DNA from: a virus
Virus record (IMG/VR): IMGVR_UViG_3300009079_000087
Span: 1 to 28,791 of that record
DNA length: 28,791 bases
Direction: 5' to 3' (one strand)
Both the position numbers and the translations under genes were made by a program. The notes under the pieces were generated by a model. That model worked only from the letters and a program-made list of their open reading frames with translations, was not told where the DNA came from and made no database searches. Every line of letters begins with the position of its first letter. Position 1 is the stretch's first letter. Shown here in pieces: positions 12,621-20,416 of this stretch.

Positions 12621-13994
12621 ATGGTTGAGTTCACTCATTTAAACGATAGAGAATTTAGGAATAACCTAACGAGAGTTGTAGATGACGCATTGACTATTCC
12701 TGTTTCTACGTATAATAGTGGTGGGCTTAATAGTGTTTCTAACCCTTCTTTTTTTGCTTTAGGCGACAGTCCTAGTATTGACGCGTTTGCAAGGTTAAGA
12801 GTTAGTAATCCTGAAACCATTTTTGATAGTAAGAATTTATATAATGATGCTGACATAGCGGATAATGCTGAGAACATACCACTGTTTTATGATAATCAAG
12901 AAGTTAGCGGTAGTGGCACTAGTACTAGTTATGATCCTAATAAGGCTCAACAAACTTTAGTTGTTGGTGCATCAACTGCTGGTAAAAGAATTCGTCAGAC
13001 TAAGATGAGGTTTAACTATAAACCAGGTAAAAGTCAACTTGTTCTTATCACTTTTAATATGCATGGTAATGACGCTGGTATAATTAAACAAGAAGGGCTA
13101 TTTGATGATAATAACGGTTTATTCTTAGAACTTAACGGTCTTGACACTTATTTGGTTCAAAGAACTTTTAGTAGTGGCTCAGCGGTTGATACTAAGGTTG
13201 CTCAGAGTAATTGGAATGTTGATCCGTTTGATGGTACTGGTCCTAGTGGTATCACACTTGATTTTGATACTACTCAGATATTAATCATTGATTTTGAGTG
13301 GCTTGGTGTTGGGCGTGTTAGAATGGGCTTCGTTGTTAATGGTTTAATTTATTACGCTCACAATTTTAATAATGCTAATAATCTTAGTGTTGTTTATATG
13401 AGTACTCCTAATCTTCCTCTTAGAAGTGCTATTGAGAATGATGGTACTGGAGTTAGTAGTAATCTTAGTCAGATTTGTTGTACTGTTATTAGTGAGGGTG
13501 GAAACACTGATAGTGGTAGTATTAGGTATGCTTCCACTGAAGGAACTCATGTTGATGCTAACACAGAGAATAATGTGTATGCTATTATGGGTATTAGGCT
13601 TAAAACTAATTATATTGGTGCTAGTGTTAAGATTATGAATGCTGCTTTGCAGTTACATAGTGCTACTAGTAAGTGTGAGTGGTTCCTTGTTGGTAATCCT
13701 GTTGTTGCTGGTACTTTTACTTATGTTGGTGAAAGTATGAGTGCTTGTGAGATTGCTAGGGGTGCAACTGCTAATACTGTTACTGGTGGTATTAAGTTCG
13801 GTGGTGGTTTCATTGAGAGTCAAGGTGCTCAGAGTGGTAGTAGTGGTAGTCAGAGTAAAGGTATAGAGAATGCTATTCTTTTAGGTTCTGCTATTGATGG
13901 TACTAGGGATTCAATAGTGTTATGTATTAGACCTATTGGTGGTAGTACTAATGTTGATGTTGAAGGTAGTTTGACTTGGAGAGAATTACAATAA
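12621..13994 (+). CDS. Large beta-rich virion protein seen in aquatic viruses (possible tail-surface protein)
   Basis: 457 aa from ATG 12621; the TTG at 12609 would overlap the tail-tube stop and is less likely. Several stretches, DAFARLRVSNPETIFDSKNL, FRYKPGKSQLV-like RFNYKPGKSQLVLITFNM, FDDNNGLFLELNG, IIDFEWLGVGRVRMGFVVNG and YMSTPNLPLRSAIENDGTG, match in my memory a family of structural proteins common in marine and freshwater viral genomes. A galectin/jelly-roll beta sandwich is likely. The C-terminal ~120 residues are a separate Gly/Ser-rich region (GSSGSQSKG). The gene lies between tail tube and tail chaperones, so it may decorate or extend the tube, or bind the host. Exact role unknown. 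Confidence 0.68.
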   Translation: MVEFTHLNDREFRNNLTRVVDDALTIPVSTYNSGGLNSVSNPSFFALGDSPSIDAFARLRVSNPETIFDSKNLYNDADIADNAENIPLFYDNQEVSGSGTSTSYDPNKAQQTLVVGASTAGKRIRQTKMRFNYKPGKSQLVLITFNMHGNDAGIIKQEGLFDDNNGLFLELNGLDTYLVQRTFSSGSAVDTKVAQSNWNVDPFDGTGPSGITLDFDTTQILIIDFEWLGVGRVRMGFVVNGLIYYAHNFNNANNLSVVYMSTPNLPLRSAIENDGTGVSSNLSQICCTVISEGGNTDSGSIRYASTEGTHVDANTENNVYAIMGIRLKTNYIGASVKIMNAALQLHSATSKCEWFLVGNPVVAGTFTYVGESMSACEIARGATANTVTGGIKFGGGFIESQGAQSGSSGSQSKGIENAILLGSAIDGTRDSIVLCIRPIGGSTNVDVEGSLTWRELQ

Positions 13995-14020
13995 GTATAT
14001 GTGTGAAAAGGTGATTTGAA

Positions 14021-14344
14021 ATGGTGAGTAAGCAAGAGTTGTTTGATTTGGGTAAGAAACTTACTAAGATGTCAAGTGAGAATGGTGACATGGGTTTTAG
14101 TATTAAGTACACTGCAACAGATGGTAATCTTAGAATCCACGAGGATTTTATAAAGTTCTGTTTTGACAATAGTAATAACGAATTCCTACAAGGTATAAAG
14201 TTGTTACTTGATAGTTATAAGACTGCTGAGTTAATCAGTGATATGGCTGAGTACTTATCAGTTCTTGATTTAAGAGTTAGTGATTTAAAAAATGAAATAG
14301 AATCTTTACAAGTTAAAGACAATAAAGATAAAAGGGTGTTTTGA
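14021..14344 (+). CDS. 107-aa hypothetical virion-module protein
   Basis: AAGGTGAT precedes ATG 14021. The product opens with MVSKQELFDLGKKLTKMS, nearly the same as the start of the lectin fibre gene at 18373 (DLFDLGKKIREIE). It then has a short beta segment (GFSIKYTATDGNLRIHEDF) and a helical C-terminal half with a coiled-coil-like end (DLRVSDLKNEIESLQV). Its place is between the large virion protein and the tail chaperones. No family is recognised; the shared N-terminus suggests docking to a common partner. Confidence 0.65.
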   Translation: MVSKQELFDLGKKLTKMSSENGDMGFSIKYTATDGNLRIHEDFIKFCFDNSNNEFLQGIKLLLDSYKTAELISDMAEYLSVLDLRVSDLKNEIESLQVKDNKDKRVF

Positions 14345-14345
14345 A

Positions 14346-14684
14346 ATGGTGAATATAAGTTTAGGTATTAAAGTAGAAGAGTTTGAGTTTGCAGAAGGAC
14401 AAAAAATAACAATTAAACCTGTTAATGGAAAGTATTTGAAAGTACTATTCGCTGTCACTAATAAACTATCCAGTGTAAGTAGTGAGAGTTTAAGTGATGA
14501 GGAGTCTGCTGGTGTATTCTTGTCAGCTCTAGGTGAACTTGACTTAGATTCAGTGTTTGAGATGTGTAAAGATAGTATTAAGCATAACTTTGTTACTGCT
14601 GAAGACCTTGAACAAATTGATTATTTTGTAAGTAATCAGTTCCTTAAATTATTGCCTTTAGTTGTCAAAGTTAATATGTCATGA
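14346..14684 (+). CDS. Tail assembly chaperone, first protein
   Basis: 112 aa, alpha/beta, acidic: EFEFAEGQKITIKPVNGKYL, then a helical middle and DSVFEMCKDSIKHNFVTAED with DYFVSNQFLKLLPLVVKV at the end. Two small genes directly before the tape measure, with the first of this length and helical end, are the standard tail-chaperone pair (lambda G/T type). They coat the tape measure during tube assembly. The second ORF is in the -1 frame relative to this one, but its own ATG overlaps the stop (ATGA) and no slippery heptamer is seen, so coupling and not frameshifting is likely. Confidence 0.7.
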   Translation: MVNISLGIKVEEFEFAEGQKITIKPVNGKYLKVLFAVTNKLSSVSSESLSDEESAGVFLSALGELDLDSVFEMCKDSIKHNFVTAEDLEQIDYFVSNQFLKLLPLVVKVNMS

Positions 14685-14887
14685 TTAATTTAGATAAATA
14701 TGTTAGTACTAAGAGTAAGGAAGCTGACTTGTTCAACTTGTACTATGTCTTAGCTTCAGAGTTTGGTTACTCTGAAGAAGTTATTAACAATAGTAGTGTG
14801 CCTTTCCTGCTTGGCTTGTTTAATAAGCACGTGGAGAGGATTAAAGCCGAGAATAAGGCTATGAGTAAAAATAATAAGGGTAAGTGA
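14681..14887 (+). CDS. Tail assembly chaperone, second protein
   Basis: 68 aa, helical: NLYYVLASEFGYSEEVINNS, then VPFLLGLFNKHVERIKAENK with a basic tail. Helical proteins starting near a Phe/Tyr-rich segment just before the tape measure are typical of the T part of G-T chaperones. Start overlaps the upstream stop as ATGA (14681-14684), and it ends five bases before the tape measure start. The sequence is short and no family is seen. Confidence 0.65.
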   Translation: MINLDKYVSTKSKEADLFNLYYVLASEFGYSEEVINNSSVPFLLGLFNKHVERIKAENKAMSKNNKGK

Positions 14888-14891
14888 TATT

Positions 14892-16319
14892 ATGAATGAT
14901 TTGTATGAGATTGAAATTAGAGCTAAAGTAAATAAGGCTCTAGAAGACATAAAGAAGTTAAACAAAGAGTTTAAAAAGGGTTCTATAAGTGTTGATTCTT
15001 ATAGGAGGACTTTAGCTCAACTTCAAACAAATCTTGATAATACTAAGTCTAGTCTTAATACTAGTTTAAAAAGTGCTAGTAGTATAACTGATGCTATTAA
15101 GAAAAATGATAAAATTTATGGTGCACATAATAAAGTTTTAAACGCTAATGACCTTATGAATAAAGCAGTTGCAGAAACTACTTCTAAATTAACTAAGCAG
15201 ATTAATGCTAATAAGGTTGCTATGGCTTCATTAGGAAAAACGGCTAAAATGAATCCTTTCCCTGGTTGGGCTATGAGTATTATGTTCTTCGGTATGGCTA
15301 TGAAGCAAACTTTTACTAGTATAGCAAGGTATGGTCTTACCACATTTAAAGACATTACTAGCACTATGGAAGGTGCAACTACGCAGAGTACCTTATTAGA
15401 GGGAGAGATGAAGTATTTAGGCTTCGTTATAGGTGATGCTTTACAACCTATTATTGGTTTTTTAATTCCTATTATTAGTAAGATTAGTGAGTGGGTTGAG
15501 AATAACCCTAAATTAACTGCTAGTGTGATTGCTTTAGGAGTTGCTCTAGGTACTATTTTTACTGTTGGTGGTGGAGGTTACTTAGCTTATAATGGTTTCA
15601 AAGATTTTTATACTTATATAAATAGTAAGGACTGGGCAGCTGCAGGTGACAAAGTTAAATCAGGTTTAACTATAGGTGCTATAGTTCTTAGTATTAAGTG
15701 GGCTGGTGATGCTGTAGAGAGTATTAAGGATGGTAAATTTGTAGATTCTTTGTTTGAGAGTGCTGCTAGTGTAATGAGTGCTGTCGGGGGCTATAAGCTT
15801 TGGAATAAGCAGAAAGGCGGTGGATGGTTCATGGTTATTGGTGCTGTACTTAAAGGCTTAGCAACTGATGACTTCATAAAAGAAATATTTGCTACAGTAG
15901 GGCTTGTAGCTGCGTTATTTACTGCTCTTGGTGATATGATTTATGATAAATTAAAAGATAATGTTAAAAGAGCTATATTTGACGGTCTTACGACTGTTAT
16001 GGCTTTAGGTATTCCTGGAATGGAAATATTTAAAGACAAAATGATGAAGACAATGCCAAGTACTAGCACTAAAAGTTTTGGTGACTACTATAGGAATGCT
16101 TATGCTGATACTATGCTTACAGGTGATTACTTACAGAATGAGTTTAATGCTTGGAAGCAAAAAATTGATGATGAAGTAAACCTTAAGAAAGAAGGTAGTG
16201 GTGACACTAATCTTTATTTTAATGATACTAAAATAGGTGATGCTGACTTAGCAAAGAGTATACTTGACGCTGTAAATAAGGCTGATATATCAATGCTGTC
16301 AGGATATAATGGTGGATGA
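14892..16319 (+). CDS. Tape measure protein (short)
   Basis: 475 aa. Residues ~1-75 are helical with coiled-coil character (NKALEDIKKLNKEFKKGSIS...). A Pro/Trp-containing hydrophobic segment FPGWAMSIMFFGMAMKQTF (about 122-142) opens a middle with several candidate membrane helices (LQPIIGFLIPIISKI, VIALGVALGTIFTVGGGGYL, EIFATVGLVAALFTAL). The end is polar. This plan and the place after the chaperones identify it. The number of residues sets tail length at roughly 0.15 nm each, which gives a tail of about 70 nm, short for a siphovirus. It overlaps the next start (ATGA). Confidence 0.85.
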   Translation: MNDLYEIEIRAKVNKALEDIKKLNKEFKKGSISVDSYRRTLAQLQTNLDNTKSSLNTSLKSASSITDAIKKNDKIYGAHNKVLNANDLMNKAVAETTSKLTKQINANKVAMASLGKTAKMNPFPGWAMSIMFFGMAMKQTFTSIARYGLTTFKDITSTMEGATTQSTLLEGEMKYLGFVIGDALQPIIGFLIPIISKISEWVENNPKLTASVIALGVALGTIFTVGGGGYLAYNGFKDFYTYINSKDWAAAGDKVKSGLTIGAIVLSIKWAGDAVESIKDGKFVDSLFESAASVMSAVGGYKLWNKQKGGGWFMVIGAVLKGLATDDFIKEIFATVGLVAALFTALGDMIYDKLKDNVKRAIFDGLTTVMALGIPGMEIFKDKMMKTMPSTSTKSFGDYYRNAYADTMLTGDYLQNEFNAWKQKIDDEVNLKKEGSGDTNLYFNDTKIGDADLAKSILDAVNKADISMLSGYNGG

Positions 16320-16786
16320 ATATGGCTGAGATAATAACATTTAAACATTCAGTGCTAGGAAACAAGAAAGTACTAGCAAATAATATTAGGTACGCTTGGA
16401 AGAACTTTAACAGCGTAGCTAGTGTAGAAGGTAAAGGATTACTTAACGATAATGGTATAAGTAGTGTTAGTCAGAAAGGGTGGAGTAACCCTACTATTAG
16501 CATGAACATAGTACTTCCAGATAAAAGCAGTGCTTGGTATACTACTAATGGTATGATGAGCTGGGCTGATTTTAATGCGTATGTTAGGGATGTTAAAACT
16601 AGTGCTGCTACAGGTTTAATACTTAGTATAATTAGTGAAGCTGATAACAGTAGAACTCTTACTAGTTATGCTAGTAGTAGTAGTGGTGTTACTGATATAC
16701 CTGTTGTTGTTGACTCTTACACGGTAAGTATAGACCCTAAGAGTAACCTTTACACTGTTAATATTAACTTTATAGAAGATGTATAA
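16316..16786 (+). CDS. Distal tail/baseplate protein
   Basis: 156 aa, beta-rich (EIITFKHSVLGNKKVLANNI, GWSNPTISMNIVLPDKSS, VVVDSYTVSIDPKSNLYTVN). It lies between tape measure and hub, where distal tail (Dit-like) proteins or P2-like tail-tip proteins are found. No LysM or other catalytic signature. Start ATG 16316 overlaps the tape-measure stop; a second ATG at 16322 is possible. It overlaps the hub start by eight bases. Confidence 0.5.
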   Translation: MNMAEIITFKHSVLGNKKVLANNIRYAWKNFNSVASVEGKGLLNDNGISSVSQKGWSNPTISMNIVLPDKSSAWYTTNGMMSWADFNAYVRDVKTSAATGLILSIISEADNSRTLTSYASSSSGVTDIPVVVDSYTVSIDPKSNLYTVNINFIEDV

Positions 16787-18011
16787 TACTTTATTAATTA
16801 AAGCCTATGATAGGATAACGAATAGTTGGAGTGATACTCCTGTCACACTTAGCAACGCAACTAATAAGAATGCTAAGATAAGCGTAGGTGAAAGTAATGA
16901 TGATGCTAACTTCCGTTTATTAATCAGTCGTGATAATGCTTATGATGTTGTTGGTGAAGAAGACAAGGTTGAGTTCTATAACTTAGTTAACACTAGTGTT
17001 GCTAGTAGTTCTAACTTAATTTTTAGTGGTATTATTAAGAACCTTAGTTATGATTTGACTACTAATGGTAACTTTGTTAATGTTAAATGTAACAGTTTTA
17101 ACGAAGTGGTTACTAGAGGTATTGTGTTTATTGATGTTAATAATGTTAATGTTATGCAGTTTTTACAGGCTGCTCTTGATAGTACTAAGAATTTTAATTT
17201 AAATAACAGTTTTGATGTTACGTGGGATTCCGCGTTTAATCCTACTACTAAGGAGGATGGTTCTGCTTTCCCTCTACTTAATAGTGGTAGTAGTGTTAAG
17301 GAGTATTATAAGAGTCTTAATAAGGTTATTAGTGATTATTTGATTCCTGATAATACTGGTGATGGTAATTATTATTGGTGGATTACTCCTGATAATAAGT
17401 TCAGAGTTGCTAAGAATCGTGATGCTACTATTAGTAGTCTTACTTTAACTGAAGGTTCTGACTTTGTTAGTGTTAAGAGAACTATGGATAGTAGTGAAGT
17501 TGTTAACTTCGTAATAGTCAGGTGTGGTACTGCTCCTAATGGTGATGGTATTACTACTAGGGATCAGGATCCTGTTAGTACGACTAAGCATGGTCTTAGG
17601 TTTAAGTACATAGTTGATATGAATATTACTAGTAACTTGATTGCTACTGAGAAGAAAAATAATAGTAGTAGTTTTAATGATAATGATTTGTTCCCTAATA
17701 GTTATCCGTACACAATTACTACTTGGACTGACGCTGATGGTCAAATTGTGAGTGGTGCTGATGCATGGGTCAGTAAAGTTAAGAAGGAAGCTAGACGTAT
17801 AGGTAAAACTAGGGCTAGTGATCTTATTAGTAAGTATGGGGATGGTGTTTTAAAGTATTCTTTTAATATGAAGCCTACTATTAGTTTTAGTGTTGGTACT
17901 AAGGTCAGATTGGTTATTAGTAGTATTGGGGTTAATGATGATTTTGAGGTTACTGACGTGTTCTATGATGAGAATGGTGTATTAGTAACGGTTAAGGAGG
18001 TTGTGGTATGA
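16779..18011 (+). CDS. Tail hub protein (gp27/gpD-like)
   Basis: 410 aa. The N-terminal ~110 residues have the beta-barrel pattern of tail hubs (LISRDNAYDVVGEEDKVEFY, then LIFSGIIKNLSYDLTTNGNF), where a membrane-attack or fibre complex is attached. A helical/loop region follows (DVNNVNVMQFLQAALDSTKN), then YWWITPDNKFRVAKNRD and a C-terminal barrel (PTISFSVGTKVRLVISSIGV, FEVTDVFYDENGVLVTV). The sequence GIIKNLSYD...V.VKC.SFNEV and the Trp-rich WWI...FR are typical of the hub fold. No lysozyme domain is present. It overlaps the next gene by ATGA. Confidence 0.75.
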   Translation: MYNTLLIKAYDRITNSWSDTPVTLSNATNKNAKISVGESNDDANFRLLISRDNAYDVVGEEDKVEFYNLVNTSVASSSNLIFSGIIKNLSYDLTTNGNFVNVKCNSFNEVVTRGIVFIDVNNVNVMQFLQAALDSTKNFNLNNSFDVTWDSAFNPTTKEDGSAFPLLNSGSSVKEYYKSLNKVISDYLIPDNTGDGNYYWWITPDNKFRVAKNRDATISSLTLTEGSDFVSVKRTMDSSEVVNFVIVRCGTAPNGDGITTRDQDPVSTTKHGLRFKYIVDMNITSNLIATEKKNNSSSFNDNDLFPNSYPYTITTWTDADGQIVSGADAWVSKVKKEARRIGKTRASDLISKYGDGVLKYSFNMKPTISFSVGTKVRLVISSIGVNDDFEVTDVFYDENGVLVTVKEVVV

Positions 18012-18343
18012 CTATTTATGATGCTATGCTTAATGGTGTTAGCAAGTTGGTTAGTGGTGAGAGTAATGTTACAGTGAGTGCTATGCTTATTAGCAGTGTT
18101 AGTTCTGACATTGTAGGTTCTGAGTTTGATAGAATTACTACTAGTAATAGTAGTAGTGGTGTTAATTCTTTGTTTGAAATGACTAGAAGCAGTGTTAGTG
18201 CTAATAATGAGGTTTTGGCTGGTGTTGGTTTAATGACTAGTATTAGTGGCGGAGAGTTATGGGCTGATACTGTGATGAGTAGTTTGGTTCATACTACTGA
18301 TTTTGATTTTGAAGTCGTGTATCAGATTAAGTTCAGTAAATAA
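18008..18343 (+). CDS. 111-aa baseplate-region hypothetical protein
   Basis: Beta-rich, Ser-rich protein: TIYDAMLNGVSKLVSGESNV, an unusual SSVSSDIVGSEFDRITTSNS stretch, and HTTDFDFEVVYQIKFSK at the end. ATG 18008 overlaps the hub stop (ATGA), and it precedes the lectin fibre. A small protein at this place could join the hub to fibres. Family not recognised. Confidence 0.6.
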   Translation: MTIYDAMLNGVSKLVSGESNVTVSAMLISSVSSDIVGSEFDRITTSNSSSGVNSLFEMTRSSVSANNEVLAGVGLMTSISGGELWADTVMSSLVHTTDFDFEVVYQIKFSK

Positions 18344-18372
18344 AAAAGTGGTTTTTGAAGCGGTGGTGTATT

Positions 18373-19995
18373 GTGGTTAATGATTTGTTTGATTTAGGTA
18401 AGAAGATTAGGGAGATTGAGAATAGGAGTCTTGGTTACGAGCAAGATTTCTTACCTAATAGTAGTGAGGAAGTGTTTGGTTTGCGTCCTAGTGAAACTAT
18501 TACTATTAGTGAAGTTAGCATGGTTAGTACTAAGCATAGCGTGGTTAGTTGCGACTTATCTGGTGTTAATCTTGACAATACAATACAGCCTTACGAAGAC
18601 GTAATACTAGATTTAGATACTAGTGCTAATCCTACAGTTGGTGTAGTGAATGATTTTAGTAATAGTAATTTTGATGCTACTTGGAAAATTAATGCTACTG
18701 CTTATTATCCTTTTAATGGTAACGCAGATGATGAAAGTGTTAACTCTAATAACGGCACTCTTAGTGGTGCAGGTTGGAGCCTCGTAACCGATTATTTAGG
18801 CAATGCGAATAATGCTTATCAGTGTACAACTGATAATAATAAAATAGTTATTAATTATGGTGCCGTAACAGGGGCTTTCACTATTAGTTTCTGGTTAACT
18901 ATTTTTAGTTACACTCCTTACAGTAACAATAATGGTAATAATGGTTTAATTGGTCATGAAACTGATTTTAATAATGGTAGAATTAGTTTTCAAGGATCTT
19001 CAGGTAGTACCATAGGAGTCACTGTTAGTGGTAATATTAATACTGTGGTTACTCTAACTGAAAGTATGCCAACAGACACACCTTTCATGTTAACTATTAC
19101 AAGGGATTCTTCTGATAATTTGAAAGTATATAAGGATGATACTGATGTTACTAGTGGTACTCCTAATAGAAGTGGAACTATTTTCTTTGATGTCTTATTT
19201 GATAATCCAACTAATAGTAGTTGGACAGGTCTTAATGGCATAGGTCACAATGCATTAATATTGTCAACTATTGATTTATCTGCATCTGAAGTAGCTAACT
19301 TATATGATTATACTTCTGTTCATAAACTAGATAAACCTCTTGTTACAAAGAATGGAGTTACAGGTTATGAGTTCTTTGGGGGAAGCTACGCTAGTGCTAG
19401 TACTTATGTTATAGGAAGTAGTACAGGAGGAGTATTTCCTAGTGGTACACCTGAAGCAAGTGTATTTGTAGAATTTACACCTAGTATAGTGGAAAACGCT
19501 AACATTTATTATAGGTTATTTGGAAACACTCTTTATCCTAGACTCTTTGTTCGTAGTGATGGTTCAATTACTTTTCAATATAGATATGATGGTGTAACTA
19601 AGAATTTAGTTAGTGCTACAGGATTAATCTTATCAGATCAAGCATATAAAGTACTAGTTGTTTTACAAAATAATTTGCAAGAAGTTTATGTTAATAATGT
19701 ATTAGTTGCTAGTGATACTGAAACAGGTTCATTATTTGATGGTGGCACTAATGACTATTTACTTGGTCGTGATACTAATCTAAGCTATGATTATAACGGA
19801 GTAATAGGCGTACCTATTATTATAAATAGGGCTGTAACAAGTAATGAAAGAGCTAAACTGTTTAGTAATGGTAGGCTTACCGGTTATGATCCTTTCGTAA
19901 TAGACCACTCTGTTAATGGTAATATTGATGGTGAGTTCTTTATTGATGGTGAATATTGTAGTAGTACAGTGTTCCAAACAAAGACTATATTTTAG
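18373..19995 (+). CDS. Tail fibre with two LamG-like lectin domains
   Basis: Start is set at GTG 18373 (GGTGGTG upstream), giving MVNDLFDLGKKI, which aligns with the start of the gene at 14021; TTG 18355 would add six residues. Length 540 aa. Two concanavalin-A-like/LamG sandwiches follow the ~90-residue N-terminus. One covers residues ~105-295 (AYYPFNGNADDESVNSNNGT, FTISFWLTIF, TIDLSASEVANLYDY). One covers ~320-500 (SVFVEFTPSI, LYPRLFVRSDGSITFQYRYD, LQEVYVNNVLVASDTETG, ITSNERAKLF-like end). Such domains bind glycans or cell-surface proteins, so this is a receptor-binding candidate. It lies between hub and fibre genes. Confidence 0.82.
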   Translation: MVNDLFDLGKKIREIENRSLGYEQDFLPNSSEEVFGLRPSETITISEVSMVSTKHSVVSCDLSGVNLDNTIQPYEDVILDLDTSANPTVGVVNDFSNSNFDATWKINATAYYPFNGNADDESVNSNNGTLSGAGWSLVTDYLGNANNAYQCTTDNNKIVINYGAVTGAFTISFWLTIFSYTPYSNNNGNNGLIGHETDFNNGRISFQGSSGSTIGVTVSGNINTVVTLTESMPTDTPFMLTITRDSSDNLKVYKDDTDVTSGTPNRSGTIFFDVLFDNPTNSSWTGLNGIGHNALILSTIDLSASEVANLYDYTSVHKLDKPLVTKNGVTGYEFFGGSYASASTYVIGSSTGGVFPSGTPEASVFVEFTPSIVENANIYYRLFGNTLYPRLFVRSDGSITFQYRYDGVTKNLVSATGLILSDQAYKVLVVLQNNLQEVYVNNVLVASDTETGSLFDGGTNDYLLGRDTNLSYDYNGVIGVPIIINRAVTSNERAKLFSNGRLTGYDPFVIDHSVNGNIDGEFFIDGEYCSSTVFQTKTIF

Positions 19996-20000
19996 ATAGC

Positions 20001-20034
20001 TTTATAAACAAAAACTATGATATTTTATAGTTTT
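20001..20034 (+). promoter_or_regulatory. TATA box with inverted repeat at the predicted start
   Basis: TTTATAAA at 20001-20008 lies about 51 bp before ATG 20056, the same spacing as in the leftward operon. Directly after it AAAACTAT (20011-20018) and ATAGTTTT (20027-20034) form an inverted repeat around an 8-base gap, covering the expected transcription start. It may be a promoter with an operator, or a weak terminator hairpin for the upstream gene; no T tract follows. Confidence 0.38.
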
Positions 20035-20055
20035 GGATACTAATTAGATGATAAA

Positions 20056-20403
20056 ATGGCTGCAGGAAAATATAATTTATTAATAGAACAAGGTGACACG
20101 TTTACACACACATTCACTTATTATGATGATAACAAAGACATTATAGACTTAACAGGATATAGTGCTTTATTGACAATAAAATCTAGCCTTACAGGTGGCT
20201 CTACTATACTAACAGCGAGTACAAGTACAGATTACTTAACACTTAGTGGGAGTAGTGGAAGGTTACAATTAGTAATACCTAACACTATAACTAGCACTCT
20301 TAGTAGTAGTGGAGTTTATACTTGTGATATTACTAGTAGCAGTGGAATTGTTACTAGGATTCTTGAAGGTAACGTAAATATTAGCCTTAGTGCTAATCAG
20401 TAG
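20056..20403 (+). CDS. 115-aa baseplate/fibre-linked immunoglobulin-like protein
   Basis: The pattern KYNLLIEQGDTFTHTFTYYD, DLTGYSALLTIKSSLTGGST and SGVYTCDITSSSGIVTRILE is a familiar one in phage tail-tip genes: a single beta sandwich with an EQG.TF start and DLTGYSA..TI+ centre. Homologues lie beside fibre genes and are thought to form the upper baseplate or fibre base. It comes before the long fibre by 13 bases. No enzyme motif. Confidence 0.7.
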   Translation: MAAGKYNLLIEQGDTFTHTFTYYDDNKDIIDLTGYSALLTIKSSLTGGSTILTASTSTDYLTLSGSSGRLQLVIPNTITSTLSSSGVYTCDITSSSGIVTRILEGNVNISLSANQ

Positions 20404-20416
20404 GAAGTGAATAATT

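Noticed and set aside
14660-14700. Programmed frameshift joining the two tail chaperones
   Set aside because: The second frame is -1 as in lambda, but there is no slippery heptamer, and the second gene has its own ATG in an ATGA overlap.
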